Assembly (NCBI RefSeq): GCF_013019105.1
Contig: NZ_BLTE01000011.1
Span: 1-64,000 of the forward strand
From: Fundidesulfovibrio magnetotacticus
GTDB taxonomy: Bacteria > Desulfobacterota > Desulfovibrionia > Desulfovibrionales > Desulfovibrionaceae
DNA length: 64,000 bases
Direction: 5' to 3'
Positions 32,470 to 41,334 of this stretch are shown one piece after another. Below the pieces are notes generated by a model that was not told the origin of the DNA, made no database searches, and worked only from the letters and a program-made list of their open reading frames with translations. Every line of letters starts with the position of its first letter. The stretch's first letter is position 1. The translations under genes and the position numbers were made by a program.

Positions 32470-33351
32470 TCAGGGGATCTCGCGAATCAGGTCGTCGGCG
32501 CTGCCCAGGAGGCCGTCTGGTCCTGCCGAGGCCACGCGGTCCGGCCCGTCGCCGGGCAGCAGGAGCACGTAGGGCGCGCCCCACGGGTCGGCCTCCACCT
32601 CCGATGGCGCGGCGATGGGCCTGCCGCCGGGAGGCGTTGCGGCTCCGAAGAGCGTCTCGCGCCCTTCGGCCCAGGCCTTGCGGCAGGGATGGTCCGGCGT
32701 GGCGGCGCGCAGGTCCAGCCCGGCGCAGAGCCCGGACATGTCGGGCAGGAAGCTCTTCAGGGGCGCGCCGCGCAGGCGACGGGCCTGCCAGGCGTTGAGC
32801 GCCGTGAGGTCCAAGGCCTCCCGGGCCGTGACCAGGCGCGCGGCCTCCAGGGCGCGCGTCCGCTCCGTGATCCGCCAGGACTGGAGCGCCCACCAAAGCC
32901 CCAGGGCCAGGGCCAGGATCAGGGCCGTCGCCGCGAAGCGCCGGAGCGTGGCCGCCACGAGCGCCCGGCGCTCCCGGTCCGCCCCTGTGCGCCAGGGGCC
33001 GCGCTCCAGGCGCGCCAGCCTGGCGCGCAGGCGCTCCAGGTCGCGCAGGCCCGCCCGGCGTTGCTCCTGGAGCGAAGCCTCGTCGGACCAGGAGGCCCCC
33101 TCGCAGGAGTCCATGCCCAACGTCGAGGGGTCCTCCACGGCCTCGCGCAGGAGCCGCGCCGCGGAGAGGGCCTGGGGGCGCAGGGTCAGGGCGTCCAGGG
33201 GCCGGGCCTCTTCGAGGGCCTGGCGCATGGTCTCCAGGTGTTCCTCCAGGCGCCGCGCCAGCAGGTGCGCGCGCAGGGTGCGGGCGTCCTGTTGGAGGTT
33301 GTCGGAGACTGCCGTGGTGTAGGGCGGGGCGGTGGTCGTGAGGCTGCTCAT
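32470..33351 (-). CDS. Single-pass membrane protein with GspG-like C-terminal calcium loop
   Basis: 293 aa of no known family. A charged helical N-terminal half (about 1-130, coiled-coil-like, LRDLERLRARLARLERG) is followed by one membrane helix (FAATALILALALGLWWAL) and an extracytoplasmic part. The C-terminus reads ADPWGAPYVLLLPG then SAGPDGLLGSADDLI. This closely resembles the calcium-binding end of type II secretion pseudopilins such as GspG (DPWGNPY ... GPDG..GT.DDI), but there is no prepilin peptidase site. The start overlaps the stop of the MerR-like gene as ATGA, so the two are coupled. Confidence 0.75.
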   Translation of the reverse strand: MSSLTTTAPPYTTAVSDNLQQDARTLRAHLLARRLEEHLETMRQALEEARPLDALTLRPQALSAARLLREAVEDPSTLGMDSCEGASWSDEASLQEQRRAGLRDLERLRARLARLERGPWRTGADRERRALVAATLRRFAATALILALALGLWWALQSWRITERTRALEAARLVTAREALDLTALNAWQARRLRGAPLKSFLPDMSGLCAGLDLRAATPDHPCRKAWAEGRETLFGAATPPGGRPIAAPSEVEADPWGAPYVLLLPGDGPDRVASAGPDGLLGSADDLIREIP

Positions 33352-34391
33352 GGCTCGGGGGTTTCCTTCATCTGGCGGAGGAGGGCCTGGAGCGCTGCCT
33401 CGGAGGCCGCGCGTCCGCCCACGGAGAGGCCCGAGAAGCGGGCGACGGCGTTGCCCTTGGGCGTGGTGGCCTCCTGGAAACGGTGGTCGTGCGCCTGGCC
33501 CCGGCTCTCCAGGGAAAACACCCAGTCCCCCCCCTGGCGGAGCCAGCGGGCGCGCCCGCCCTCGGGACCCGCGCGCCGCGCGAGGAAGCGCGCGAAATGG
33601 CGCAGGGCGAAGGGACGCCCGGAGGGCTGGGTCATGCCCAGGTAGTTGCCGTCGGAGGAGCGCACCACCACCACGGGGAGGTCCTGGAACGCGTCGGGCG
33701 GGGCCTCTTCGGTCTGGTCGGCCGGTGCGGGCGTCCGGGGAGGGTCGGATGCGGGGGCGCTCCGGAGCGGGGCCTGTGGGGGGCTACCGGGTGCTCTTGC
33801 TCCCTGGACGGCGGCCGGACGAGCCTGGACCGGCCGGTTCCCGGGCGCGCCGCATGCCGAAGCCGGTGCGGCGCGGCCGACATCCGCGCCGGGCGTGGAC
33901 CTGCCCGGGGCGTGCGCGGGGGGGGAGGACCCGCTCGGAAGGGCCTCGGCCACGGCGTCGAGCTTGGCCAGCAGCTCGGCCATGAGGGAATGAGTGCGGT
34001 TCTGCAGGGTGAAGAGCCCCTCCAGAAGCCCCTCGATGCGCGCCAGGGAGTCCGGGGGCGATGGGGCGGCCGTTCCGGGGGCATTTCCCGGCGGTTTTGG
34101 CGCGCCGGAGTCCGCGGGGGCCACCGGCACGGGTGCGGGCGCGGCGGGCGAGAACTCTTCGCCCAGGCGGGCGCGGGCGGCCTCCACGGAGAGGCCGCGC
34201 CGGAAATGGGTCTGGATGGCCCGGGCCAGGTCCAGGCACCGGGGCGCGAAGCGCAGGGGTTTGCCGTCCCCCTCGGCCTGCCAGAACTCCGGGAACTTGC
34301 GGCGGTAGCTCTTGATGGTGGTCTCGCTGACGCCCAGGGCCCGGGCCAGGTCGCGGTGCGTCAGCGTGTTGTCGTCCCCGGGCCGGGCCAC
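33348..34391 (-). CDS. MerR-type helix-turn-helix protein with long low-complexity linker
   Basis: 347 aa. The N-terminal MerR-like HTH (about 10-75) reads HRDLARALGVSETTIKSYRR and KPLRFAPRCLDLARAIQ. A short coiled segment (about 115-150, LARIEGLLEGLFTLQNRTHS) leads into an Ala/Pro-rich linker. A C-terminal domain starts near DLPVVVVRSSDGNYLGM. It has a GTG start; the previous gene ends 3 bases before it, and the next gene overlaps by 4 bases. It is probably a DNA-binding regulator or a scaffold that acts with the membrane protein downstream. Confidence 0.72.
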   Translation of the reverse strand: MARPGDDNTLTHRDLARALGVSETTIKSYRRKFPEFWQAEGDGKPLRFAPRCLDLARAIQTHFRRGLSVEAARARLGEEFSPAAPAPVPVAPADSGAPKPPGNAPGTAAPSPPDSLARIEGLLEGLFTLQNRTHSLMAELLAKLDAVAEALPSGSSPPAHAPGRSTPGADVGRAAPASACGAPGNRPVQARPAAVQGARAPGSPPQAPLRSAPASDPPRTPAPADQTEEAPPDAFQDLPVVVVRSSDGNYLGMTQPSGRPFALRHFARFLARRAGPEGGRARWLRQGGDWVFSLESRGQAHDHRFQEATTPKGNAVARFSGLSVGGRAASEAALQALLRQMKETPEP

Positions 34392-34394
34392 GGG

Positions 34395-34904
34395 TCAGCT
34401 CCTGCCCGCCAGGAGGATGGCCAGTGCGGTGGTGAGCTTCACCACCTCGGCGTTGGAGGTGCGCACCATGTGGGCGAGACGCCCGCAGAGGGCGGCCAGG
34501 AGCTTGCAGCCGGTTTCGGGGCGGGCGCGCACCAGCTTGAAGAGGCGCTCGCGGTCCGTGACCAGGAAGATGCAGGGCTCCTGGGTCTCCACCGTGGCGG
34601 AGCGGGGGGCGTCGCTCACCAGGCCCATCTCGCCGAAGAAGGGCGCGTCGTCGCCCGTGAGGTGCGCCAGCACCTTGGAGGGCTCCTTTCCGGCCAGGGC
34701 CTCGGGAGCGATGCCCGGCAGCACCATGGATTTGACCACGCGCACGCTGCCGGCCACCAGCACGAACATCTCGCTGCCCGTTTCGCCCTCGGCGATGATG
34801 CGCGTGGCGGCGGGCACTTCACGGCGGGTGAAGAGCGGGCGCACGGCCTCGATCTCGCCGGGGTCGAGGTCCGCGAAGAGGCTGATGCCCTCGAAGCCGC
34901 TCAC
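34395..34904 (-). CDS. Cyclic nucleotide-binding domain protein
   Basis: 169 aa. A cNMP-binding jelly roll covers most of the protein: LFADLDPGEIEAVRPLF, then ATRIIAEGETGSEMFVLVAG, with the phosphate-cassette-like FFGEMGLVSDAPRSATVE. A C-terminal helix (LLAALCGRLAHMVRTSN) follows; no DNA-binding domain is present. The start is GTG at 34904, overlapping the K+ channel stop as GTGA; this start is chosen because it is coupled and begins the domain cleanly. With the channel upstream it may form a separately encoded gating subunit. Confidence 0.8.
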   Translation of the reverse strand: MSGFEGISLFADLDPGEIEAVRPLFTRREVPAATRIIAEGETGSEMFVLVAGSVRVVKSMVLPGIAPEALAGKEPSKVLAHLTGDDAPFFGEMGLVSDAPRSATVETQEPCIFLVTDRERLFKLVRARPETGCKLLAALCGRLAHMVRTSNAEVVKLTTALAILLAGRS

Positions 34905-36043
34905 GCCGAGCGCTCCAGGAAGATGATGCCGTCGAAGGCTGTCAGGTCCGTCCCGGGGCCGGGGTTGAGGGCCACCTTGGGGCCCTGGCTGCCCAGGGGG
35001 CCGTCGCGCCCGGCGGCCTGGAAGAGCTCCAGGATGTAGCTGTCCAGGGCCTGGGAGGCGTCGAGCACGTCGGAGAGCTTGAGGGTGCGCGGCAGGCGGC
35101 AGGCGGCCAGGGGCAGCTGCCCCGTGGCGGCCAGGGAAGCGCACACCAGGGCGGACCACGTCCCGGCCTGTTCCTGGCGCGTCAGGGGCCTGTAGCGCAG
35201 GCTGCCCTGGTTGCCGCCCGCCAGGAGGGCGTGGAGCACGTCGTGCATCACGGGGTGGGAGGCCATGAAGGCCATGGCCTTGGCGGCCAGCTCCTCGCGT
35301 CCCACGGCCTTGGTGGCCCCTGCGCGCAGGAGGTGTTCGCGGGCGGCGTCGCGCAGGGCCTCGGCGTAGATCACGAGCGAGGGGGCCAGGGCGTGCAGGG
35401 TGAGCGTGGTCAGCACCGAGTGGTTGTCGGCCTCTTCGGGGGGGACGTCCTCGCCGGGCAGGATGAAGGCCAGACGCGCCTTAGCGGGGTTGGCGCGCTC
35501 CAGCACGGCCTTGAGGGCCGTGTCGCCGCGCACGAAATGCAGGCCGACCCCCTGGCCCAGGCTCTGGACGAGCTCCTCGAAGCGGGAGGGTTCCATGTCG
35601 GCGGCCAGGACTGTCTGGGCCTGGGCCAGCTCCGGCATGCGGCGCAGGCGCTCCAGGAGAAGCGGTCCGTGGCCGTTCCAGCCCAGGATGAGCACGTGCC
35701 CCGTGGCGTTCACCGGCAGAAGCCCCCTGCGGCGCTGCATGCGCCGCTCCACCATGGCCGAGGCCATGGCGCCCGTGATGGAGGAGACCAGCCCGATGCC
35801 CGATGCCATGACCGCCATGCCCAGGAGCCTGCCCGGCACGGTCTTGGGGGCGAAGTCGCCGTAGCCCACCGTGAAGAGCGTGACCATGGCCCACCAGAGG
35901 CCCTCGAAAAAACCGACGGGCTCGGACTGCGTCTCCGATTCAACCCAGGAGAATCCCAGCGCCGAAGCCGCCAGCATCACTCCCGTGAGGGCCAGCGGCA
36001 GGGCGAAGGGTTTTTCAATCCAACTCGACCAGATCCTGTTCAT
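34901..36043 (-). CDS. Two-helix potassium channel with C-terminal TrkA-N/RCK-like domain
   Basis: 380 aa. TM1 (LPLALTGVMLAASALGF), the pore helix and selectivity filter in WWAMVTLFTVGYGDFAP, TM2 (LGMAVMASGIGLVSSITGAMA), then a cytoplasmic Rossmann-type domain (TGHVLILGWNGHGPLLLERL, FVRGDTALKAVLERAN). The nucleotide-binding glycine pattern is GWNGHG. The ATG at 36043 lies 28 bases inside the upstream gene. It is coupled downstream to a cyclic-nucleotide-binding protein by a GTGA overlap. It resembles the MthK/Kch layout, but the ligand is not known. Confidence 0.9.
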   Translation of the reverse strand: MNRIWSSWIEKPFALPLALTGVMLAASALGFSWVESETQSEPVGFFEGLWWAMVTLFTVGYGDFAPKTVPGRLLGMAVMASGIGLVSSITGAMASAMVERRMQRRRGLLPVNATGHVLILGWNGHGPLLLERLRRMPELAQAQTVLAADMEPSRFEELVQSLGQGVGLHFVRGDTALKAVLERANPAKARLAFILPGEDVPPEEADNHSVLTTLTLHALAPSLVIYAEALRDAAREHLLRAGATKAVGREELAAKAMAFMASHPVMHDVLHALLAGGNQGSLRYRPLTRQEQAGTWSALVCASLAATGQLPLAACRLPRTLKLSDVLDASQALDSYILELFQAAGRDGPLGSQGPKVALNPGPGTDLTAFDGIIFLERSA

Positions 36044-37844
36044 CTTCCAGGTCGCCCTGGCGGCGCATAAGCTCCTCGAAGCGGATGTCGGCCCCGATCA
36101 CGCCCACGATCTCGTCGCGCTCGTTGGCCACGGGGGCGGACACCGTGAGGCAGAGCTTGCCCGTGAACTGCGAGGTGTAGAAGTCCGTGACGTGGAACTT
36201 GCCGTTCTGCATGGGCTTCTGGAACCATTCGCGGTTGGAGAGGTCCACGCCCACCTGCATGGTGGAGAAGCGCTCGCGGTCGGCGGGGTCAGAGACCTTG
36301 CGGGTCACGAGCAGGCCTTCGGTGTCCACCAGGTAGAGGAACTGGATGAAGGGGTATTCGCCCAGGAACTTGGCCATGCGCGCGTAGGAGCGTTCGGGGT
36401 CCATCTCGCGCAGGCACTTCTCTTCGGAAAGCTTGAGGATGAGCTGCGCCGAGAGCGAGTGGGCCAGCTTCTTCAGGTGGTCGAACTCGGAGGTGAAGAG
36501 CTCCGGCATGTAGCGCTTCACCAGCGCGCGCATCTCCTGGTTGGAGAAGGAGGTGTTGCGCCCGGACTCGTAGGCTTCCATGATGCGGTTGTAGATCTTG
36601 TCCACGGCGGGGTGGCGCTTGTCCACGGCGTCGTCGCCCTCCAGCCCCATGTTGTGGTTGATCCAGTAGCTCACCCCGGCCTTGCCGGACTTGTCGGTGA
36701 TGATGATGGGCACGCTGCGCCCGAGGATTTTCTGGGTGTCGAAGATGTTGTAGATCTCTTCGTTCTTGGCCAGGCCGTCCACGTGGATGCCCGCCGAGGT
36801 GGCGTTGAAGTCGCGGCCCACGAAGGGGTAGTTGGCGGGGATGGCGTATTCGAGCTCATCCTCGAAGTACGCGGCGATTTCGGAGATCACCTGGGTGTTG
36901 GCGACGTCGTCCTCGCCGGTGAGAGAGATGTACTCCACCACCATGGCCTCCAGGGGAGCGTTGCCGGTGCGCTCGCCGAAGCCCAGCAGGGTGCAGTTGG
37001 CCCCGGAGCAGCCCGAGAGCCAGGCCGTGGAGGCGTTCACGAGCACCTTGTGGAAGTCGTTGTGGCCGTGCCATTCGAGCCATTCCGAGGGCACCTGGGC
37101 CTCGTCGGTGAAGGCGCGCACGAGCTTGGAGACGCTGCGGGGCAGGGCCGCGCCGGGGTAGGGCACGCCGTAGCCCATGGTGTCGCACAGCCTGATCTTC
37201 ACGGGCATGCCCGCCTGGCGCGAGCGCTCCATGAGCGCCTGGGCGAAGGGCAGGCAGAAGCCGAAGATGTCGGCGCGGGTGAGGTCCTCAAAGTGGCAGC
37301 GCGGCACAATGCCCCACTCCAGGGCCTGGTCCACCACGGCCAGGTAGCTCTCCATGGCGGCCTTGCGGTCTTTGCCCAGCTTGAGGTGGATGTGGTAGTC
37401 CGACACGCTGGTGAGAAGCCCGGTCTCCTTGAGGCCCATGGACTTCACGAGCTTCAGGTCGTTGGCGTTGGCCCGGATCCAGCCCGTGACCTCGGGAAAT
37501 TTGTAGTCCTTGGCCTGGCAGGCTTCCACGGCGCGGCGGTCCTTGTCGGAATAGAGGAAGAACTCGCTGGCGCGGATGAGTCCCGACTGGCCGCCCAGGC
37601 GGTGGAGCATGTCGAAGATGTGCACGATCTGCTTGACGGTGTAGGGGGGCCTGGCCTGCTGTCCGTCGCGGAAGGTGGTGTCCGTGATGAACATCCTCTC
37701 GGCGGGGCGGGGCATGGCGATGGTGTCGTCGAAGGGCACGCGGCTGATCTTCGTATACGGGAAGAGTTCCCTGTAAAGCTCCGGCGTGTCGCTGTTGTCC
37801 AGGCGCAGCCGGGGCATGGTGCGGTTCAGGTGCATCAGGGTCAT
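36015..37844 (-). CDS. HMGL-like acyltransferase (homocitrate/Re-citrate synthase family) with C-terminal Cache-like domain
   Basis: 609 aa. An alpha-isopropylmalate/homocitrate-synthase-type TIM barrel spans about 45-340: DTTFRDGQQARPPYT (catalytic Arg and metal Asp), LCDTMGYGVP and the metal ligands in EWHGHNDFHK. Re-type citrate synthases of sulfate reducers belong to this family, so that activity is possible but not proven. The C-terminal ~180 residues carry a Cache-like sensory segment: FLYLVDTEGLLVTRKV, DLSNREWFQKPM, DFYTSQFTGKLCLTVSAPV and GVIGADIRFEEL. A Cache domain in a soluble enzyme is odd, since it is usually extracytoplasmic. AGGAGG lies 10 bases before the ATG. It overlaps the K+ channel gene by 29 bases. 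Confidence 0.85.
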   Translation of the reverse strand: MTLMHLNRTMPRLRLDNSDTPELYRELFPYTKISRVPFDDTIAMPRPAERMFITDTTFRDGQQARPPYTVKQIVHIFDMLHRLGGQSGLIRASEFFLYSDKDRRAVEACQAKDYKFPEVTGWIRANANDLKLVKSMGLKETGLLTSVSDYHIHLKLGKDRKAAMESYLAVVDQALEWGIVPRCHFEDLTRADIFGFCLPFAQALMERSRQAGMPVKIRLCDTMGYGVPYPGAALPRSVSKLVRAFTDEAQVPSEWLEWHGHNDFHKVLVNASTAWLSGCSGANCTLLGFGERTGNAPLEAMVVEYISLTGEDDVANTQVISEIAAYFEDELEYAIPANYPFVGRDFNATSAGIHVDGLAKNEEIYNIFDTQKILGRSVPIIITDKSGKAGVSYWINHNMGLEGDDAVDKRHPAVDKIYNRIMEAYESGRNTSFSNQEMRALVKRYMPELFTSEFDHLKKLAHSLSAQLILKLSEEKCLREMDPERSYARMAKFLGEYPFIQFLYLVDTEGLLVTRKVSDPADRERFSTMQVGVDLSNREWFQKPMQNGKFHVTDFYTSQFTGKLCLTVSAPVANERDEIVGVIGADIRFEELMRRQGDLEDEQDLVELD

Positions 37845-37890
37845 GCTGGGGCGTCCTCCTTGGCGGGAATGGCTGGGCGGGGGGGAAATG

Positions 37891-38661
37891 TCAGGACTTG
37901 ACTCGTTCCAGCCACGTATCAACGATTTGTTTTTCCCGCAACACGCGGGGGTTGGCGGGGTTTGCCTCGAAGGCCTTGCGGGCGGCCTCGGCGGCGTGGC
38001 GCATCCAGCCGCCCTGGCGAAGGCTCTGGGAGGCCATCACGTAGAGGGCTTCGGGTTCGTCGCCGTAGATGGCGCGCAGCAGGCCTTCGTATTCCTGGCC
38101 GAAGATCTTGCGCACGAGGGCGTTCTGGTCGTGCAGGAGGCGGCCCAGCAGGGGGTTGTCGCCCTGGTCTTCCAGGTAGGAGGCCAACAGCGCCCGGCAC
38201 TTGCCGAAGAAGAAGCGCACGCGGGCGATCTCGCGGCGGATGGACTCGTTGGTCTGGAGCACCACCTGGAAGAGCTCCCGGGAGACCAGGTGCTCCTCCT
38301 CGGGCAGCTCCCTGTCCATGAGCTCGCGGAACCAGGGGCCGTAGTTCTGCTGCTGGTAGGCGTCCTCCTTGAGCTTCATGGTCTCGTGGAAGATGTAGCC
38401 GATGCACCAGTCCAGGAACTGGCTGGAGAGCCCGGGCTTGGCGTCGTTGCGGAAGAGGTGGTGGGCGGTGTCCTTGAGCCGCCAGAGCAGGCCCTTGTTC
38501 ATCTCCTCGCCCACGAGGTCGTGCAGGACCTCGAAGGAGAGCTGGCTGGTCTGGTCGAACACGGCGAACTGGCTCTCCAGGATGTCGGCCGCGAGGCAGA
38601 AGTCGCGCAGCATGTCGCGCACGAACTCGGGCAGTTTTTCGAGGATCCAGGCTTTGGACAT
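37891..38661 (-). CDS. Hypothetical helical protein
   Basis: 256 aa, predicted mainly alpha-helical and soluble (FVRDMLRDFCLAADILESQF, DLVGEEMNKGLLWRLKDTAH). The last 60 residues look TPR-like (AAEAARKAFEANPANPRVL). No named family is recognised. GGGAG precedes the ATG at 38661. It sits 14 bases after the Lon-like protease gene and 46 bases before the synthase-like gene; a role as an adaptor within this operon is only a guess. Confidence 0.7.
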   Translation of the reverse strand: MSKAWILEKLPEFVRDMLRDFCLAADILESQFAVFDQTSQLSFEVLHDLVGEEMNKGLLWRLKDTAHHLFRNDAKPGLSSQFLDWCIGYIFHETMKLKEDAYQQQNYGPWFRELMDRELPEEEHLVSRELFQVVLQTNESIRREIARVRFFFGKCRALLASYLEDQGDNPLLGRLLHDQNALVRKIFGQEYEGLLRAIYGDEPEALYVMASQSLRQGGWMRHAAEAARKAFEANPANPRVLREKQIVDTWLERVKS

Positions 38662-38675
38662 GGCATGTCTCCCGA

Positions 38676-41105
38676 TCAGGGTTCCAGGTTGAGGGGCCGG
38701 GAGAAGCCGCCCCATTTCACGGCCAGCTGGGCCAGCCGGGCCAGGCGCTCGTCCACCAGCCGGAAGAGCGTGCCCTGGGGGTAGAGCCCGTCGGGGCCTC
38801 GGCTGCCGGCCTCCATGCCCGTGAGCAGCTCCATGGCCTCTTCGATGGAGGCCACGGGCCACACGTTGAAGAGCCCGTCGCGCACGGCCTGGAGCACCTC
38901 TTCCTTGAGCATGAGGTTCACCACGTTGTCGCGCGGGAGCAGCACCCCCTGCCTGCCCGTGAGGCCCCGGCGGCGGCAAACCTCGAAGAATCCCTCGATC
39001 TTCTGGTTGAGCCCGCCCACCGCCATGATGGCCCCCGAGGACCCCACCGCGCCCGTGAAGGCCTTGGAAAGGCTGATGGGCACGCCCGAGAGGGCCGAGA
39101 GCAGCGCGGCCAGCTCCGCGCCGGAGGCCGAATCGCCCTCCACCTCGGCGTAGCTCTGCTCGAAGCACAGGCTCCCCGTGAGCACCACGGGCTTGTCCTG
39201 GGCGAATTGGCTCACCAGGTAGCTTTTGAGGATCATCATGCCCTTGGTGTGGATGGGGCCGCCAAGCTCGGCCTCGCGCTCCAGGTCCAGGATGCCGCCG
39301 TGGCCCACGCCCACGGTGCAGGCGATCTGGTGCGGCAGGCCGAAGGGCAAATCGCCCACCATGCGCACCGAGAGGCCGTTGGCCCGGCCCACGGCCTGGC
39401 CGTCGGTGGCCACCTTGATGATCTCGCGGTCGTACTCGGCCAGGAAGTCCTCCTCCAGGAGGTTGGCCCTGAAGAGCCTCGCCTCGCGGGCCTGGCGCAG
39501 GAGCGCGCCGTCCACCATGTCGGCCCCGCGCAGCCCTGCCAGGGCGGAGGCCTCGCACATGAGTTCGCGCAGGAGCGGCAGGCGCAGGCTCAGGCGCTCC
39601 TGGTCGTCCGTGAGGGACGAGGCGTATTCCACCAGCCCGGCCAGGGCCTCGCGGGTGAAGGGCTTGAGCCCCGCCTTGGCGATCATGGCCCCGGCCAGCC
39701 CCAGGAGGGCGGTCTCGTTCTCGGGGGTGCGGGGGATGTGGTCCTGCATGTGGGCCTTGAGCTTGAAGAGCTTCTGGAAGCGCTCGTCGCCGTAGAGCAG
39801 GAGCTCGTAGGTCTCGTCGGTGCCCACGAGGATCACCTTGGCCGTGAGGGGCACGGGCTGGGGCTCGATGGTGCGGGTGCGCACCGCGTCACCGTCGGAG
39901 GGGTCCTCGATGCGGCACAGTCCGGAGCGCAGGGCGCGCAGCAGGCCCTCCCAGGCCTGGCCGCCGTGGGCCAGGTCGTCGATGCGCAGGATGAGGAACC
40001 CGCCCAAAGCCTTGTGGAGCGAGCCGGCCTTGATGAGGGTGTGGTCGGTGTAGAGCGCGCCGAAGTCCGACTCGCGCTCGGCCGAGCCCAGGAGGTTGGG
40101 ATGGTTGGGGTGGTCCTCTATGACGATGGGCGCGCCCTCGGCCTTGGAGTTGTCCACGAAGAGGTTCACCTCGTAGCGTTCGGCCAGGGCGTCGGCGGTG
40201 AGGCCCTGTTCGGCGGCCTGGGGCGTGGGCAGCGCCGGGGGCTCCTTGGCCAGGAAGGCGTCGTAGTGTTCCAGCACGTCCTGGCGCACGGCCTGGAAGA
40301 ACTCCAGCACCTCGGTGTGGGCGGCGAACTCCTCCTGCAGGTCCTTGAGACGCCAGTCGGCCACCTCGGCGGCGGTGTCGCGGTCGATCTTTTTTTCGCT
40401 GTCGCGGTAGGAGCGGTCGTCGCTGGTGAGGCGGCGCAGGTAGGAGCCCAGGTTGCCCAGCACCTCGTCGCCCTGGGCCTTGAGGGCCTTGCGGGTCTCG
40501 GGGTCCATGCGCTCGAAGTCCTCGTCGCTGACCACCTTGCCCTCCAGGAGGGGGTAGAGGGTCAGGCCGCCGTGTTCGTCCACTTCGAGGTTGAAGCCCT
40601 CTTCGGCGGCGCGCTCCTCCATCTCCGCGAAAAGGTCCTCGCGGTTGGCCTGGAAGTCGCGGGCGAGGCTCTGGCGCTTGGAGAGGTGGGCCTCCTGCTC
40701 GAAGCGCGAGGGGATGTCCTCGCGGATGGCGGCCACGGCCTTGGCCAGCCCGGCCTTGAGGGCGCGGCCCTTGCCAGCGGGCAGGAGCAGCGCGCGGGGG
40801 CGGTCCTGGTCGTCGAAGTTGTGCACGTAGACGATGTCCGGCGGGGTGGGGGCCTTGGCCGCGATGGGCGCCAGGAAAGACTTCAGGAAGTGTGTGCGGC
40901 CCATGTAGGGGTCGCCCGCCAGGTAGATGTTGTATTCGCGGCCCGTGAGCGCGAGTCCCAGTTCCAGGGCCGAGATGGCGCGGGGCTGGAAGCGCGAGGC
41001 GCTGGGGTCCACGGAGGGGATGTCCTGGCTGGTGGCGTAGGGCACGGATTCGGGCGGGCAGGCCGCGCGGAGCTTGTCCACGGGAAGCGGGGCGGATTTG
41101 GGCAT
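38676..41105 (-). CDS. Lon-like (S16) protease with degenerate Walker A
   Basis: 809 aa, similar in layout to the YcbZ/LonH-like group. The N-terminal P-loop reads GDPYMGRT (64-71), with Arg in place of the usual Lys. A long helical insertion (about 150-300) is followed by a second ATPase-like half (LGGFLILRIDDLAHGG). The C-terminal S16 protease has catalytic S659 in VEGDSASG and K702 in VGGLNQKIEG, so peptidase activity is expected. The ATG has AGGA 6 bases upstream. It is the first gene of a minus-strand operon that runs down to 32470. Upstream, a CCCGCG/CGCGGG hairpin lies in the leader. Confidence 0.9.
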   Translation of the reverse strand: MPKSAPLPVDKLRAACPPESVPYATSQDIPSVDPSASRFQPRAISALELGLALTGREYNIYLAGDPYMGRTHFLKSFLAPIAAKAPTPPDIVYVHNFDDQDRPRALLLPAGKGRALKAGLAKAVAAIREDIPSRFEQEAHLSKRQSLARDFQANREDLFAEMEERAAEEGFNLEVDEHGGLTLYPLLEGKVVSDEDFERMDPETRKALKAQGDEVLGNLGSYLRRLTSDDRSYRDSEKKIDRDTAAEVADWRLKDLQEEFAAHTEVLEFFQAVRQDVLEHYDAFLAKEPPALPTPQAAEQGLTADALAERYEVNLFVDNSKAEGAPIVIEDHPNHPNLLGSAERESDFGALYTDHTLIKAGSLHKALGGFLILRIDDLAHGGQAWEGLLRALRSGLCRIEDPSDGDAVRTRTIEPQPVPLTAKVILVGTDETYELLLYGDERFQKLFKLKAHMQDHIPRTPENETALLGLAGAMIAKAGLKPFTREALAGLVEYASSLTDDQERLSLRLPLLRELMCEASALAGLRGADMVDGALLRQAREARLFRANLLEEDFLAEYDREIIKVATDGQAVGRANGLSVRMVGDLPFGLPHQIACTVGVGHGGILDLEREAELGGPIHTKGMMILKSYLVSQFAQDKPVVLTGSLCFEQSYAEVEGDSASGAELAALLSALSGVPISLSKAFTGAVGSSGAIMAVGGLNQKIEGFFEVCRRRGLTGRQGVLLPRDNVVNLMLKEEVLQAVRDGLFNVWPVASIEEAMELLTGMEAGSRGPDGLYPQGTLFRLVDERLARLAQLAVKWGGFSRPLNLEP

Positions 41106-41334
41106 GGAGGGTCCTGGGATCGTTTTTCCCGCGACACTAGCGCGGGCGGCCCCGGGCGGCAAGGGTCGGGGGGGCGTCCGAGCGTGGCGTTCCCGGGGGA
41201 AGGGGTCGATTGCGTGGGATTTGCGTCACGATCTTGCGGATGCCTTGCGCGGGCGCATCGTTCGTGGCAATAATAGATAGTTGCAGATTCCATCACGTTT
41301 GAAGCCGCCCCGTCCCGACGGCAAGGAGGACGCC
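41106..41334. promoter_or_regulatory. Divergent promoter region, Lon-like protease and chemoreceptor
   Basis: This is a 229-base gap. On the right side, an AT-rich patch (AATAATAGATAG, around 41266-41280), about 17-19 bases after TTGCGC, may be the chemoreceptor -10. On the left, a CCCGCG/CGCGGG hairpin with a T5 tract lies about 25 bases before the Lon-like ATG. No operator was recognised. Confidence 0.3.
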
